A DNA stretch of 64,000 nucleotides. Source: Lachnospiraceae bacterium (GTDB taxonomy: Bacteria; Bacillota; Clostridia; Lachnospirales; Lachnospiraceae). Position numbers and translations under genes: made by a program. The notes beneath the pieces are model-generated. The model saw nothing but the letters and a program-made list of their open reading frames with translations. It was not told the DNA's origin and did not search any database. Location of the stretch: positions 1 to 64,000 of the forward strand of contig JAILRA010000077.1 of assembly GCA_024698715.1 (NCBI GenBank), written 5' to 3'. The number at the start of each line of letters is the position of its first letter. Position 1 is the first letter of the stretch. This document shows positions 55,199 to 64,000 of this stretch, one piece after another.

Positions 55199-56743
55199 TT
55201 GGCCAAAATATTACTTGAAATGCAAAATATAACCAAGTTATTCCCGGGCGTTAAAGCACTTGACAATGTCAACCTTCAGGTGGAAGAAGGCGAGATCCAT
55301 GCTCTCGTTGGTGAAAACGGAGCCGGAAAGTCGACATTGATGAACGTTTTAAGCGGTATTTATCCTTACGGAACTTACGAAGGTAAAATAATATACAACG
55401 GTCAAGAATGTAAATTCACGAACATTAAGGACAGTGAAGCACTTGGAATAGTTATCATTCATCAGGAACTTGCACTTATTCCTTATATGACGATTGGTGA
55501 AAACATGTTCCTGGGTAATGAGCAGGGACGGTCTTGGAAGATTGATTGGGCGGAAACATACGGTAAAAGTGATGAATACTTAAGAACAGTCGGACTTAAA
55601 GAATCGTCGCGTACCTTAATTAAAGATATAGGCGTCGGCAAGCAGCAGCTTGTTGAAATTGCAAAAGCTCTTGCAAAGAATGCCAAATTACTTATTCTTG
55701 ATGAGCCGACTTCATCGCTTAACGAAAACGAATCAAAAGATCTTTTGGACCTTTTGCTTAAGTTCAAACAGGAAGGTCTTACTTCGATAATCATTTCTCA
55801 CAAATTAAACGAGATCTCATATGTTGCAGACAAGATCACGGTCATCCGTGACGGTTCCACGATCGAGACTCTCGACAAAGAAAAAGATGATATTTCTGAA
55901 GCAAGGATCATCAAGGGCATGGTTGGTCGTGAACTTTCCGACCGATTCCCGAAGAGAGAAAAGAATATCGGAGATATCTGTCTTGAAGTTATAGACTGGA
56001 ATGCATATCATCCCATCTACAGCGACAAGAAGATCATCGATCATGTAAGCATTAACGCCCGAAAGGGAGAGATCCTCGGCATCAGCGGACTTCAGGGTGC
56101 CGGACGTACGGAATTCGCAATGAGTGTATTCGGAAAGAGTTACGGTGAGAAGATCAGCGGTACTCTTATAAAGGACGGAGAGAAACTCAAACTCAATTCC
56201 GTACAGGAAGCCATTAAAAATAAAATTGCATACGTTACCGAGGACAGAAAAGGTAACGGTCTTATATTAAGCAATTCAATCAAATTCAACACGACGCTTG
56301 CAAATCTCAGCGGAGTCAGCAAAAACGGAATCATCAACAAAGATAACGAATATGCGGTTGCTGTTGAATACAAAGAAAAACTGAAAACCAAATGTCCTAC
56401 GGTAGAACAGAATGTAGGTAACTTAAGCGGTGGAAACCAGCAGAAAGTTCTTCTCGCCAAATGGATGTTTGCAGATCCCGACATTCTGATTCTTGATGAG
56501 CCCACACGTGGTATTGACGTAGGTGCAAAATACGAGATCTACTGCATCATGAATCAGCTTGCATCCGAAGGCAAGACGGTTATCATGATATCATCCGAAA
56601 TGCCCGAACTGTTGGGAATGTGTGACAGAATCTATGTTATGAACGAAGGCAGGATCGTAGGTGAAATGCCTATAGAAGAAGCTACTCAGGAATCCATTAT
56701 GGCATGCATTCTTCAGAGTGACAATGCGGAAATTACTGCATAA
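55199..56743 (+). CDS. mmsA: Multiple-monosaccharide ABC transporter ATPase (tandem ATPase domains)
   Basis: A 514-residue protein with two fused ABC ATPase domains, as in GguA/XylG. The first (about 5-245) has Walker [10 protein letters not shown], and Walker [12 protein letters not shown]. The second (about 260-505) has a degenerate Walker A (GLQGAGRTE), signature NLSGGNQQ and Walker [13 protein letters not shown], the usual pattern in this family. [10 protein letters not shown] fits the GguA subgroup. It should energise sugar import with the permease at 56771 and the ChvE protein. The start is TTG with AGGAGGG upstream. Confidence 0.93.
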   Translation: MAKILLEMQNITKLFPGVKALDNVNLQVEEGEIHALVGENGAGKSTLMNVLSGIYPYGTYEGKIIYNGQECKFTNIKDSEALGIVIIHQELALIPYMTIGENMFLGNEQGRSWKIDWAETYGKSDEYLRTVGLKESSRTLIKDIGVGKQQLVEIAKALAKNAKLLILDEPTSSLNENESKDLLDLLLKFKQEGLTSIIISHKLNEISYVADKITVIRDGSTIETLDKEKDDISEARIIKGMVGRELSDRFPKREKNIGDICLEVIDWNAYHPIYSDKKIIDHVSINARKGEILGISGLQGAGRTEFAMSVFGKSYGEKISGTLIKDGEKLKLNSVQEAIKNKIAYVTEDRKGNGLILSNSIKFNTTLANLSGVSKNGIINKDNEYAVAVEYKEKLKTKCPTVEQNVGNLSGGNQQKVLLAKWMFADPDILILDEPTRGIDVGAKYEIYCIMNQLASEGKTVIMISSEMPELLGMCDRIYVMNEGRIVGEMPIEEATQESIMACILQSDNAEITA

Positions 56744-56770
56744 AAGAATCTATAAATAAGGAGAGAAGAA

Positions 56771-57988
56771 ATGGAAAAAAAGAATGACAGCGCAAAAGTC
56801 ATTGAGTTTATCAAAAAATATGCAATGGTTATCGTTCTCGCATTGGTTTTGATATTCTTTTCAATTACGACAGGGGGTAAAATCCTTTTACCCAATAACA
56901 TAAGTAACATCATTTCACAGAACGCATACGTGTTCGTTCTGGCAACCGGTATGCTTCTTTGTATCCTCACCGGTGGTAACATCGATCTTTCGGTCGGATC
57001 GGTAGTATGTTTCGTAGGTGCGGTAGGTGCTACACTTATGACATCGATCGGAATTCCCTGGCCGGTATCGGTACTGATAATGTTCTCGGTAGGTTTGCTC
57101 ATCGGTGCAACACAGGCTTTCTGGATCGCATACGTAAGAATCCCGCCGTTCATCGTAACACTTGCAGGTATGCTTATCTTCCGTGGTTTGAGTAACGTTG
57201 TGTTAAACGGTCTTACCGTAACCATCACGGATAAAGTCGGATTCATCAAATTCTTTGGTGGCGGCGCAGACTGCTACGTTCCCGATTTCCTCGGAAAACT
57301 TCTGGGAGAAGAACCTTCGGTAAATATCACATGTCTCGTAGTCGGTTTTATAGCTGTTGTCGCTTTCATCGCTTTTGAGATAGCAGGAAGACTTAAGAGA
57401 GTTAAAAAAGGTTATGAAGTAGACAAGATGATTCCCTGGATCATCAAGCTTGTACTTATCTCGAGCGTAGTTGTTGCATTGACAGTTCTGCTTGCATTGT
57501 TCAAAGGTATTCCTTCGGTATTGATCATCGTTATGATAGTAATCGGTATTTACACATACATTACTTCCAATACCACAACCGGTCGTTACTTCTACGCAGT
57601 CGGCGGTAACGAAAAGGCAACAAGACTTTCAGGTATCAATACAAACAAAACATTCTTTCTTGCATACACGAATATGGGCTTCCTTGCAGCACTCGCAGGT
57701 ATGATCACGATCGCACGTATGACATCTGCACAGCCCACATACGGACAGAACTACGAAATGGATGCCATCGCATCATGTTTCATCGGCGGTGCTTCCGCAT
57801 ACGGTGGAATCGGTACCGTTCCCGGAGCTATCATCGGTGCAACACTTATGGGTGTTATCAACCTCGGTATGCTTATCATGGGCGTTGACCAGAACATGCA
57901 GAAGGTTGTTAAAGGTCTCGTTCTTCTTGCGGCCGTTATCTTCGACGTAGTATCCAAGAGAGGCTTCAAGCTTATCGCAAAGAACTAA
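56771..57988 (+). CDS. mmsB: Multiple-monosaccharide ABC transporter permease
   Basis: A 405-residue integral membrane permease with about eleven helices. LCILTGGNIDLSVGSVV and FWIAYVRIPPFIVTLAGMLI are the conserved segments of XylH/GguB/RbsC permeases, and GRYFYAVGGNEKATRLSGIN is the loop that contacts the ATPase. It forms the membrane pore of the ChvE-MmsA-MmsB transporter. GGAGAG lies before the ATG, 27 bases after mmsA. The unit ends at the terminator 58055-58092, so the glycosidase genes are transcribed separately. Confidence 0.93.
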   Translation: MEKKNDSAKVIEFIKKYAMVIVLALVLIFFSITTGGKILLPNNISNIISQNAYVFVLATGMLLCILTGGNIDLSVGSVVCFVGAVGATLMTSIGIPWPVSVLIMFSVGLLIGATQAFWIAYVRIPPFIVTLAGMLIFRGLSNVVLNGLTVTITDKVGFIKFFGGGADCYVPDFLGKLLGEEPSVNITCLVVGFIAVVAFIAFEIAGRLKRVKKGYEVDKMIPWIIKLVLISSVVVALTVLLALFKGIPSVLIIVMIVIGIYTYITSNTTTGRYFYAVGGNEKATRLSGINTNKTFFLAYTNMGFLAALAGMITIARMTSAQPTYGQNYEMDAIASCFIGGASAYGGIGTVPGAIIGATLMGVINLGMLIMGVDQNMQKVVKGLVLLAAVIFDVVSKRGFKLIAKN

Positions 57989-58054
57989 TAATTCGATTTC
58001 CGGTCATTTGCCGGGTATGGTTTTATCAAAATATGTAAATAGGTGTAATAACAT

Positions 58055-58092
58055 AAAAAATGCCACTTCGTTTTTCGGGGTGGCATTTTTAT
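58055..58092 (+). terminator. Rho-independent terminator of the transporter operon
   Basis: AAAAATGCCAC pairs with GTGGCATTTTT around a 13-base loop and is followed by ATTTG after the T run. It closes the chvE-mmsA-mmsB operon. Confidence 0.85.
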
Positions 58093-58100
58093 TTGTAGAA

Positions 58101-58129
58101 TTGCCTGTTTAAATGTGATAAAATATTAA
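58101..58129 (+). promoter_or_regulatory. Candidate promoter of the GH39 gene
   Basis: TTGCCT (58101-58106), a 17-base spacer and TATTAA (58124-58129), directly after the terminator and 85 bases before the GH39 start. The fit is moderate. Confidence 0.4.
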
Positions 58130-58213
58130 TTTGATGATTGAGCAGCCCGGTTTTATAAAATTACCGTGAAAACCTGTAAAGTCATCATTGAAAAACGAAA
58201 AGGAGAATATTGG

Positions 58214-59743
58214 ATGAATTACAGCGTCAATTTGAATAAAACCGTTGATTTTAACAATAAAACCTGTCATTGCGTCGGTACCGGAAGAATGGATCTTGCA
58301 ATGCACAAGGAATATCTCGATCAGCTGAAGATCGTTCAGGACGAGATCGGGTTTTCGTACATAAGAGGTCACGGACTGTTTTCAAAATACATGGGTATCT
58401 ATCGTGAATTCGGATTCAGGGACATGCCCAAAAAAGAAGATTACTGCTACACATATCTTGATATGGTCATGGATTCGTATCTTGATCTGAACATAAAGCC
58501 GATACTCGAACTCGGATTCATGCCGGACGATCTTGCATCCGGAACGGAAACCACATTTTTCTGGAAGGGTAAAATTTCTCCTCCCAAGGATTACGATATA
58601 TGGGTCAGACTCGTTAAAAATACTCTTACACATCTGATCGAAAGATACGGTATTGATGAAATCAGAACATGGCCCGTGGAAGTCTGGAATGAACCGAATC
58701 TCCCTTCATTCTGGAAAGATGCCGATATGGATGAGTATTTCAAACTCTATGAACTCACAAGCAGGGCCGTAAAGGAAGTTGATCTCGAGATCCGCGTAGG
58801 AGGTCCCGCAATCTGCGGCGTTGACGATGAAAGATGGATGAGGAGTTTTCTGGAGTTTGTAAAAGAAAAGAAACTTCCTCTTGATTTTGTTTCAAGACAT
58901 CATTACACAAGTTACACGCCCAAAATGGAAGGGCATTACGCATATATCAATCTTCATGAGCCGGAAAATGCGTTCAAGTGGCTTGAAAGATCGAGAGATA
59001 TCGTGGATTCGTTTGAAGAATTCAAAGGAATGGAAATATTCATTACCGAGTTCAATACTTCGTATGTTCCAAACGCACCGATCCATGATACTACTCTTAA
59101 TGCGGCATATGTTGCACACATGCTTTCGCGTCTCGGAGACAAACATTCATCCTATTCCTATTGGACATTCGGTGATGTGTTCGAGGAATTCGGTGTTCCC
59201 TTTACACCGTTCAGCGGCGGATTCGGTCTTGTTGCAAACGGTCTTATCAAAAAACCGACATTTTATACTTTTGCGTTTTATAAAAAGCTTGTCGGCGACT
59301 GTGTTCTTAAGAGCGAAGAAGCGATCGTCGTAAAGACCGATAACGGACGCATCAGAGGCTTGATGTTCAATCCCGATTTTTACTGCGAGAAAAAATCCTC
59401 GGAGATCTCGATAGAGTTCGAAGGCGTGGAAGACGGAGAGTATTTTGTTCTGGAGCAGTTTGTGGATGAAGAACATGCCAATCCTCTGAAAATGTGGCAT
59501 GAAATGGGCGAGCCTTCGTCTTTGAACAACGAACAAAAAGATCTTTTAAGAAAAGCGGCGGAACCCGGTATCGCATCTTCCGACGTGACAGCCGAAAACG
59601 GAAAGATAGGATTGAAATATACCCTTAAGCCGAATGAAGTAAGATTCTTTGAGATCAAAAAGATCGAAAGAAAACCCGATTACGGATATGACTATGATAA
59701 AGTATTGGCACATAAGTGCATTCCCGATGAAAATGCGGAATAA
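58214..59743 (+). CDS. xynB: Beta-xylosidase, glycoside hydrolase family 39
   Basis: A 509-residue cytoplasmic enzyme, without signal peptide, which should release xylose from imported xylo-oligosaccharides. It has a TIM barrel with the acid/base glutamate in VEVWNEPNLPSFW (Glu160) and the nucleophile in EIFITEFNTSY (Glu279), nearly the same numbering as the well-studied Geobacillus xylosidases. A C-terminal beta-sandwich follows (about 360-495). AGGAG lies upstream of ATG 58214, which is preferred over an in-frame start 16 codons earlier. It is followed by the foldase gene 21 bases downstream, so they are co-transcribed. Confidence 0.93.
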   Translation: MNYSVNLNKTVDFNNKTCHCVGTGRMDLAMHKEYLDQLKIVQDEIGFSYIRGHGLFSKYMGIYREFGFRDMPKKEDYCYTYLDMVMDSYLDLNIKPILELGFMPDDLASGTETTFFWKGKISPPKDYDIWVRLVKNTLTHLIERYGIDEIRTWPVEVWNEPNLPSFWKDADMDEYFKLYELTSRAVKEVDLEIRVGGPAICGVDDERWMRSFLEFVKEKKLPLDFVSRHHYTSYTPKMEGHYAYINLHEPENAFKWLERSRDIVDSFEEFKGMEIFITEFNTSYVPNAPIHDTTLNAAYVAHMLSRLGDKHSSYSYWTFGDVFEEFGVPFTPFSGGFGLVANGLIKKPTFYTFAFYKKLVGDCVLKSEEAIVVKTDNGRIRGLMFNPDFYCEKKSSEISIEFEGVEDGEYFVLEQFVDEEHANPLKMWHEMGEPSSLNNEQKDLLRKAAEPGIASSDVTAENGKIGLKYTLKPNEVRFFEIKKIERKPDYGYDYDKVLAHKCIPDENAE

Positions 59744-59764
59744 ATAATTAACCCGGAGGAAATT

Positions 59765-60946
59765 ATGAGTCAGAAAAAGCGACTTATGGAAAAAAGAAGA
59801 AAAGAGGAGGCGGCAAAAAAAGCCGCACAGGCCAGAAAGAACATGATCATTATAGGGATCGCTTCTCTTGTGATCGTAATAGCAGTCATTGCCGGTGCTC
59901 TTATCTTTGATGCAAACAGGAAAAACGAAAATGAGATGGACTATTCGACGGGACTTTCCGCCGACGGAAAGATCAAAGGCGTTAATGTTAACAATTATGT
60001 CGAACTCTGTAATTTTAACAGACTGAACAGAAACATTGAGGATTATTATCCCACAGAAGATGAGGAAAAACAGTATATAGATGCCATTACAAGTTCTTAT
60101 CCCGAGCTTGACAAAAAGACGGGTGTTGAAGTTAAGGACGGCGATATGCTGGATATCGATTACGTCGGAACGATCGACGGAAAAGAATATGAAGGCGGCA
60201 ATACCAACGGAAACGGAATCAAGATCATTCTTGGAAACGATGATTATCCCGAGGGATTTGAAGACGGTATCCTCGGACACAAAACAGGTGAAACATTTAA
60301 TATTGCAGTACCGTATGCCGACGATTTCGGAAACGAAGAACTTGCCGGAAGATCGGTTGATTATGAGATCACCATCAACGGAATCTATACCGAAGCGGAA
60401 TTTAATGATGCGTTTGTAGAAAAAAATTTCGGCTCAACGGTTGAGAATGCGGAAGATTTTGTCGAAAAATACAGAAAGTCATTTGCGGAAACCGAATTCG
60501 ACAAAGAGGTTCAGTCATTCATTATAAGCGATTCGAATGTCAGCTCGTATCCCGCATCGTACATAAAGAAGATGCGTGCTTTCATGAAAGCCAAGGATTA
60601 CAAGCAGATGGAGACCACCAACTCTACTTATCAGAGCATTTACGGTTATGACGTTTATAAGGATGTTCTCGAAATGAGAGGAATGAGCAAATCCGAATAT
60701 AAAGAAGCGGTGGATAAGGATGCCAAAGCGGAAGTCAAGAAGAACATGATATATCAGGCTCTGTTTGAAAAATACGGCCTTTCTGTTACACAGGAGGATT
60801 TGCAGAATGTTTCGTCTTCTTACGGATTCGGAGAGGATGAATATGATAAGGCGGTCGAAAGATTCGGAGATCCGTATATTCACCAGCAGGCTATGATCAA
60901 AGTCGTAAACAATTATCTGACTGAACATTATAATCTTTCGGACTGA
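59765..60946 (+). CDS. Membrane-anchored FKBP/trigger-factor-like peptidyl-prolyl isomerase
   Basis: A 393-residue protein. A Lys/Arg/Ala-rich cytoplasmic N-terminus (1-26) precedes one membrane helix (about 27-49). Outside lie a linker, an FKBP-type isomerase domain (about 120-220: GDMLDIDYVGTIDGKEYEGG, GFEDGILGHKTGETFNIAV) and a helical region resembling the trigger factor C-terminal chaperone part (about 225-390). It should fold exported proteins at the outer face of the membrane. GGAGG precedes the ATG. Its place between two xylan-degrading enzymes suggests help for exported sugar-locus proteins such as the lipoproteins, but the link is circumstantial. Confidence 0.85.
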   Translation: MSQKKRLMEKRRKEEAAKKAAQARKNMIIIGIASLVIVIAVIAGALIFDANRKNENEMDYSTGLSADGKIKGVNVNNYVELCNFNRLNRNIEDYYPTEDEEKQYIDAITSSYPELDKKTGVEVKDGDMLDIDYVGTIDGKEYEGGNTNGNGIKIILGNDDYPEGFEDGILGHKTGETFNIAVPYADDFGNEELAGRSVDYEITINGIYTEAEFNDAFVEKNFGSTVENAEDFVEKYRKSFAETEFDKEVQSFIISDSNVSSYPASYIKKMRAFMKAKDYKQMETTNSTYQSIYGYDVYKDVLEMRGMSKSEYKEAVDKDAKAEVKKNMIYQALFEKYGLSVTQEDLQNVSSSYGFGEDEYDKAVERFGDPYIHQQAMIKVVNNYLTEHYNLSD

Positions 60947-61035
60947 CGATCACGAATGAAACTTATTCAAAATGACCGTTCCTCTCAACCGGTTTTTTGG
61001 CACGAATGACATGGTAAACACGCATAAATCAGTAA

Positions 61036-61064
61036 TTGTGAGACAATTTTATTTATGTTATAAT
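61036..61064 (+). promoter_or_regulatory. Promoter of the GH43 gene
   Basis: TTGTGA (61036-61041), a 17-base spacer and TATAAT (61059-61064) with TGT before it (extended -10). The start codon lies about 45 bases after the expected transcript start. One of the clearest promoters in the window. Confidence 0.68.
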
Positions 61065-61115
61065 TATTAATAATGCACAAGTTGGTTTTGCATAATTGAA
61101 AGGAGACCCGAAAAC

Positions 61116-62090
61116 ATGGCAAAACAAAACGAACCTTTGGTAACTCATATCTACACGGCAGATCCGTCGGCACATGTTTTTAACGACAAAATCTATGTTT
61201 ATCCTTCGCACGATCTTGAACATGACGGTGAAGACAATGATGACGGTGACGAGTATCAGATGGAAGACTATCATGTTCTTTCACTGGATAATCTTGATGC
61301 TCCCTGTGTTGATAACGGTGAAGCACTCAATATGCGCGATGTTCCCTGGGTAAGCAAACAGATGTGGGCTCCCGACTGTGTTGAGAAAAACGGAAAATAT
61401 TATCTTTATTTCCCTGCACGCGACAAGGACTTAAGATTCCACCTGGGTGTTGCCATATCCGACAGCCCTGTAGGACCTTTTAAACCCGAAGACGATTATA
61501 TCAAGGGAAGTTTCAGTATCGATCCCGCCGTTCTTATTGATGATGACGGCGCGGCATATATTTATTTCGGCGGTCTCTGGGGTGGACAGCTTGAAAAATG
61601 GCAGACCGGTGAATATGTGGATGATCCCGCACCTATTCCCGCAGATGCGGCTGCACTCGGACCTCAGGTTGCAAAACTCACCGATGACATGCTTCAGTTC
61701 GAGAACGGTCCCAGACAGATAACAATTCTGGATGAAAACGGCGAACCCATTAAGGCCGGTGACGAGGACAGAAGATACTTCGAAGGTCCCTGGATGCACA
61801 AATACAACGGAAAGTACTATCTTTCATATTCCACAGGTACCACGCATTATCTTGTATATGCTGTCGGCGATTCACCGATGGGCCCTTTTACATACAAAGG
61901 AAGGATCCTCGAGCCCGTTATCGGATGGACAACACATCATTCGATCGTTGAATACAAAGGCAAATGGTATCTTTTCTATCATGATTCATCGCTCTCAGGC
62001 GGTGTAAATCACAGAAGATGCGTTAAATACAGAGAACTTAAATATGACGAGAATGGAAATATCATTCCGATGAAACCTTACGAAGACTAA
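61116..62090 (+). CDS. Glycoside hydrolase family 43 (beta-xylosidase/alpha-arabinofuranosidase)
   Basis: A 324-residue cytoplasmic five-bladed beta-propeller enzyme without signal peptide. The three acidic active-site residues appear in the order usual for GH43: Asp16 in YTADPSAHVF (base), Asp136 in FSIDPAVLIDDDG (pKa modulator) and Glu223 in FEGPWMHKYNG (acid). Substrate may be xylo-oligosaccharides or arabinose side chains; sequence alone does not tell. GGAG precedes the ATG. The chemoreceptor-like gene follows 20 bases downstream, so the two are likely co-expressed, an uncommon pairing of an enzyme and a sensor. Confidence 0.9.
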   Translation: MAKQNEPLVTHIYTADPSAHVFNDKIYVYPSHDLEHDGEDNDDGDEYQMEDYHVLSLDNLDAPCVDNGEALNMRDVPWVSKQMWAPDCVEKNGKYYLYFPARDKDLRFHLGVAISDSPVGPFKPEDDYIKGSFSIDPAVLIDDDGAAYIYFGGLWGGQLEKWQTGEYVDDPAPIPADAAALGPQVAKLTDDMLQFENGPRQITILDENGEPIKAGDEDRRYFEGPWMHKYNGKYYLSYSTGTTHYLVYAVGDSPMGPFTYKGRILEPVIGWTTHHSIVEYKGKWYLFYHDSSLSGGVNHRRCVKYRELKYDENGNIIPMKPYED

Positions 62091-62110
62091 GGAGACTGAG
62101 GGGGCAGGAT

Positions 62111-64000
62111 ATGGTTATAGCGCTGATAATAATCTCGGTACTGGAAGCACTTGCGATAGTTGCGTTGATTCTTGTTATTCTCAAGAAGAATGCTTCCCAG
62201 ACAAAAATTACCAGGCAGGCCGGGCTTATCATTAAGGGAAAACTCAATGTTGAGGATATAATTGTCGAGAATTCCGATAATGCCAACGCACTTATGGCCA
62301 GTGCATTTAATTCCATCAAGAACAATCTTCTTACTTTTGTGGAATCCACCAAGGTTAACGTTGTTACGCTTTCGGATGCGATAGAAGTATTGTATGACAG
62401 TGTGGAAGCAAATGCGAAAGGCAATGAGCAGATTGCCGACGGAGCTACAAACGTAGCGATCAAAACGGCAGAACAGCTCGAACTTGTTAAGGACAATCTG
62501 ACACTGATAGAGTCCAACAACAAACAGATACAGGATATCGACCTGGCCATGAAGAGTATAAAAGATATCCTTGATGATACTGTTAAGAGCAGTAAGTCCG
62601 GTATCGACAATATTGAAGATTTTGAAAACGATATGCTTGCGATGGCAGCAGATCTGAACAGGATCAACGATATTCTCTCGAAATTCAACAGTGAGATCCT
62701 GCGTATCGGCGAAGTCGGAAAATTCATCGTTGAGATTTCCGATCAGTTAAGACTTCTTGCTTTCAACTCATCGATCGAAGCGGCGAGAGCCGGTCAGGCC
62801 GGAAAAGGCTTTACCGTAGTTGCCGATGAAATGAATGTTATGTCTGCCAAGACCAGAGACGGTATGCAGACCATTAACGAAATCCTCAAAGAGATCATAA
62901 ACAGTTCCAAGATGGTAAATGACAGTATTACCAACTGTGAGAACACATATAACAGAAGCAAGGAAGCATTCAATACCGTTAACAGTTCGTTCAGAGTCAT
63001 TAACGAGAGTTCACTCGGAATACATGACAAGATCAACGATATTACCGGTCTTTTCGATGTCATGACCGATAACACCGACAAATCACGAGATCTGGCTGAG
63101 ACACTTTACGAGACGGCACAATCCATCAGTGAGAATACTCACGAGATTGCAGCGGTTTCCCAGGAAGTTGCTGCCGAATCTTCCAAGATCGGTGTCAATA
63201 CCGAAGCGCTCAACGGAATGCTGAGCGGTATTCAGAACCTGCTTAAGCAGTTTAATACAGCTATAGTTCCCACCGAAAAGAAGAGTGCAAAGCAGGTTAA
63301 GATACTTGAAATGAGTATGCTTGACAATGATTTCTGGTTCGGTGTAAGAAAAGGAGCATTATATGCTCAAAAGGAACTTTCTGATAAAAATGCTCTTATC
63401 GAGTACGCGCCTTTTGTTCCGAACACCATTCCGCTCAATGATTTTCTGAGTGAGACGATACAGTCCTGTATAGACAGACAGTTTGACGGAATCATTTTCC
63501 CGGGATTCCTGGGAAGTGTCGGACCTGCGGAGAAACTGTTTAATGCAGCTTCATCCAAGGGTGTGAAACTGATGGCTTACAACTGCGACTGCGGCAAAGA
63601 AGTTCCGAGACTGTCATGTCTGAGACCGGATTCACATGAGCCCGGCATTCTGGCTGCAAAAGCTGCTGAGAAAAAACTCGGCGGACAGGGAAGCGTGCTG
63701 ATGCTTACAGGTGATCGTACCGTAGAAGTTAACGTTGAAAGAAGCGAAGGCTTCAAGATGCAGTTAAAGGGTTCCAAGGTAGGGATCGCTGCCGAATTGA
63801 CAATTCCGGATAATGCCGATGAAGTATACAGAATAGCCAAAGCGGGATTGCAGTCACATCCCGAAGCGGGAGTCGTATTTATTACCAACGGTTTCCCTCT
63901 GTCCGCAGCCAAAGCCATTAGAGATTCGGGAAGAGTCGGAAAGACAAGCCTTGTATGCTTCGATCACAATCAGGAAATATTCTCCGAGATCAAAGCGGGA
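62111..64000 (+). CDS. Methyl-accepting chemotaxis-type protein fused to a sugar-binding-protein domain (partial)
   Basis: The gene runs off the window; 630 codons are visible. Residues 2-22 form one membrane helix (MVIALIIISVLEALAIVALI) with basic residues after it, so the rest should be cytoplasmic. Residues about 60-390 are a long helical chemoreceptor signalling region with the hairpin tip LRLLAFNSSIEAARAGQAG followed by KGFTVVADEMNVM (about 212-243). From about residue 394 a periplasmic-binding-protein (type 4) fold begins: VKILEMSMLDNDFWFGVRKG, FDGIIFPGFLG, GSVLMLTGDRTVEVN and AGVVFITNGFP. The C-terminus is missing. GAGGGGG lies upstream of the ATG. It probably couples cytoplasmic sugar to CheA/CheW signalling. 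Confidence 0.85.
   Translation, partial: MVIALIIISVLEALAIVALILVILKKNASQTKITRQAGLIIKGKLNVEDIIVENSDNANALMASAFNSIKNNLLTFVESTKVNVVTLSDAIEVLYDSVEANAKGNEQIADGATNVAIKTAEQLELVKDNLTLIESNNKQIQDIDLAMKSIKDILDDTVKSSKSGIDNIEDFENDMLAMAADLNRINDILSKFNSEILRIGEVGKFIVEISDQLRLLAFNSSIEAARAGQAGKGFTVVADEMNVMSAKTRDGMQTINEILKEIINSSKMVNDSITNCENTYNRSKEAFNTVNSSFRVINESSLGIHDKINDITGLFDVMTDNTDKSRDLAETLYETAQSISENTHEIAAVSQEVAAESSKIGVNTEALNGMLSGIQNLLKQFNTAIVPTEKKSAKQVKILEMSMLDNDFWFGVRKGALYAQKELSDKNALIEYAPFVPNTIPLNDFLSETIQSCIDRQFDGIIFPGFLGSVGPAEKLFNAASSKGVKLMAYNCDCGKEVPRLSCLRPDSHEPGILAAKAAEKKLGGQGSVLMLTGDRTVEVNVERSEGFKMQLKGSKVGIAAELTIPDNADEVYRIAKAGLQSHPEAGVVFITNGFPLSAAKAIRDSGRVGKTSLVCFDHNQEIFSEIKAG

Noticed and set aside
60975-61003. 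Possible terminator after the foldase gene (ACCG...CGGTTTTTT).
   Set aside because: Only about four base pairs can form despite the T run, too weak to list.

Overview
The window looks like a chromosomal segment of a Gram-positive, saccharolytic member of the Lachnospiraceae, with Butyrivibrio-like rumen or gut relatives the closest guess. This is an inference. It rests on the gene repertoire (cytoplasmic GH2, GH36, GH39 and GH43 glycosidases fed by dedicated sugar transporters, lipoproteins, SLH-domain surface proteins, a YjfB-type motility protein, LarB/LarC), on AGGAGG-like ribosome binding sites and on moderately AT-rich codon use. No rRNA, tRNA or CRISPR array was seen.

Layout. 1-140 is the 3' end of a group II intron (tail of its reverse transcriptase, then domains V and VI). 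300-1642 holds a lipoprotein and a 62-residue orphan. 1675-11071 is a galactoside locus: a LacI-type repressor divergent from galK, a GH2 beta-galactosidase, a GPH-family sugar transporter and a GH36 alpha-galactosidase, with three copies of a TTTAGTAAA-type operator between repressor and operon. 11101-19684 is a cell-surface polysaccharide operon (ABC-2 permease, glycosyltransferases including a three-domain protein, a Wzt-like ATPase, a pyruvyltransferase-like protein). It is followed by two secreted SLH-domain proteins (19822-24627) and three polytopic glycosyltransferase-like membrane proteins (24718-29709).

29762-39435 is a mixed accessory stretch: a membrane TIR/propeller protein on the minus strand, a YjfB-like protein with two small membrane proteins, larB and larC with intervening hairpins, a YunG-PAS-GGDEF-EAL gene broken by two in-frame stops, and a polytopic membrane protein. 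39455-44034 is a minus-strand block (L,D-transpeptidase, DUF6020-like protein, membrane diguanylate cyclase). 44193-48386 carries a fused membrane/spermidine-synthase-like protein, a MATE exporter and a macro-domain protein.

48453-64000 is a pentose/xylo-oligosaccharide sensing and use locus: a membrane-anchored sugar-binding sensor, LytS/YesM-type kinase, YesN-type AraC regulator, XylF-like lipoprotein, ChvE-MmsA-MmsB transporter, GH39 and GH43 enzymes, and a membrane-anchored FKBP/trigger-factor-like foldase. The last gene runs off the window and fuses a chemoreceptor signalling domain to a sugar-binding-protein domain placed, by topology, in the cytoplasm.

How they work together: in both sugar loci the glycosidases lack signal peptides, so oligosaccharides are imported and then cleaved inside the cell. 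The pyruvyltransferase-like gene beside SLH proteins fits a pyruvylated wall polymer acting as the SLH anchor. The features most worth a second look are the chemoreceptor/sugar-binding fusion in a locus with four sugar-binding folds, the coiled-coil tails on the Wzt-like and pyruvyltransferase-like proteins, the TIR/propeller protein and the twice-interrupted c-di-GMP gene.
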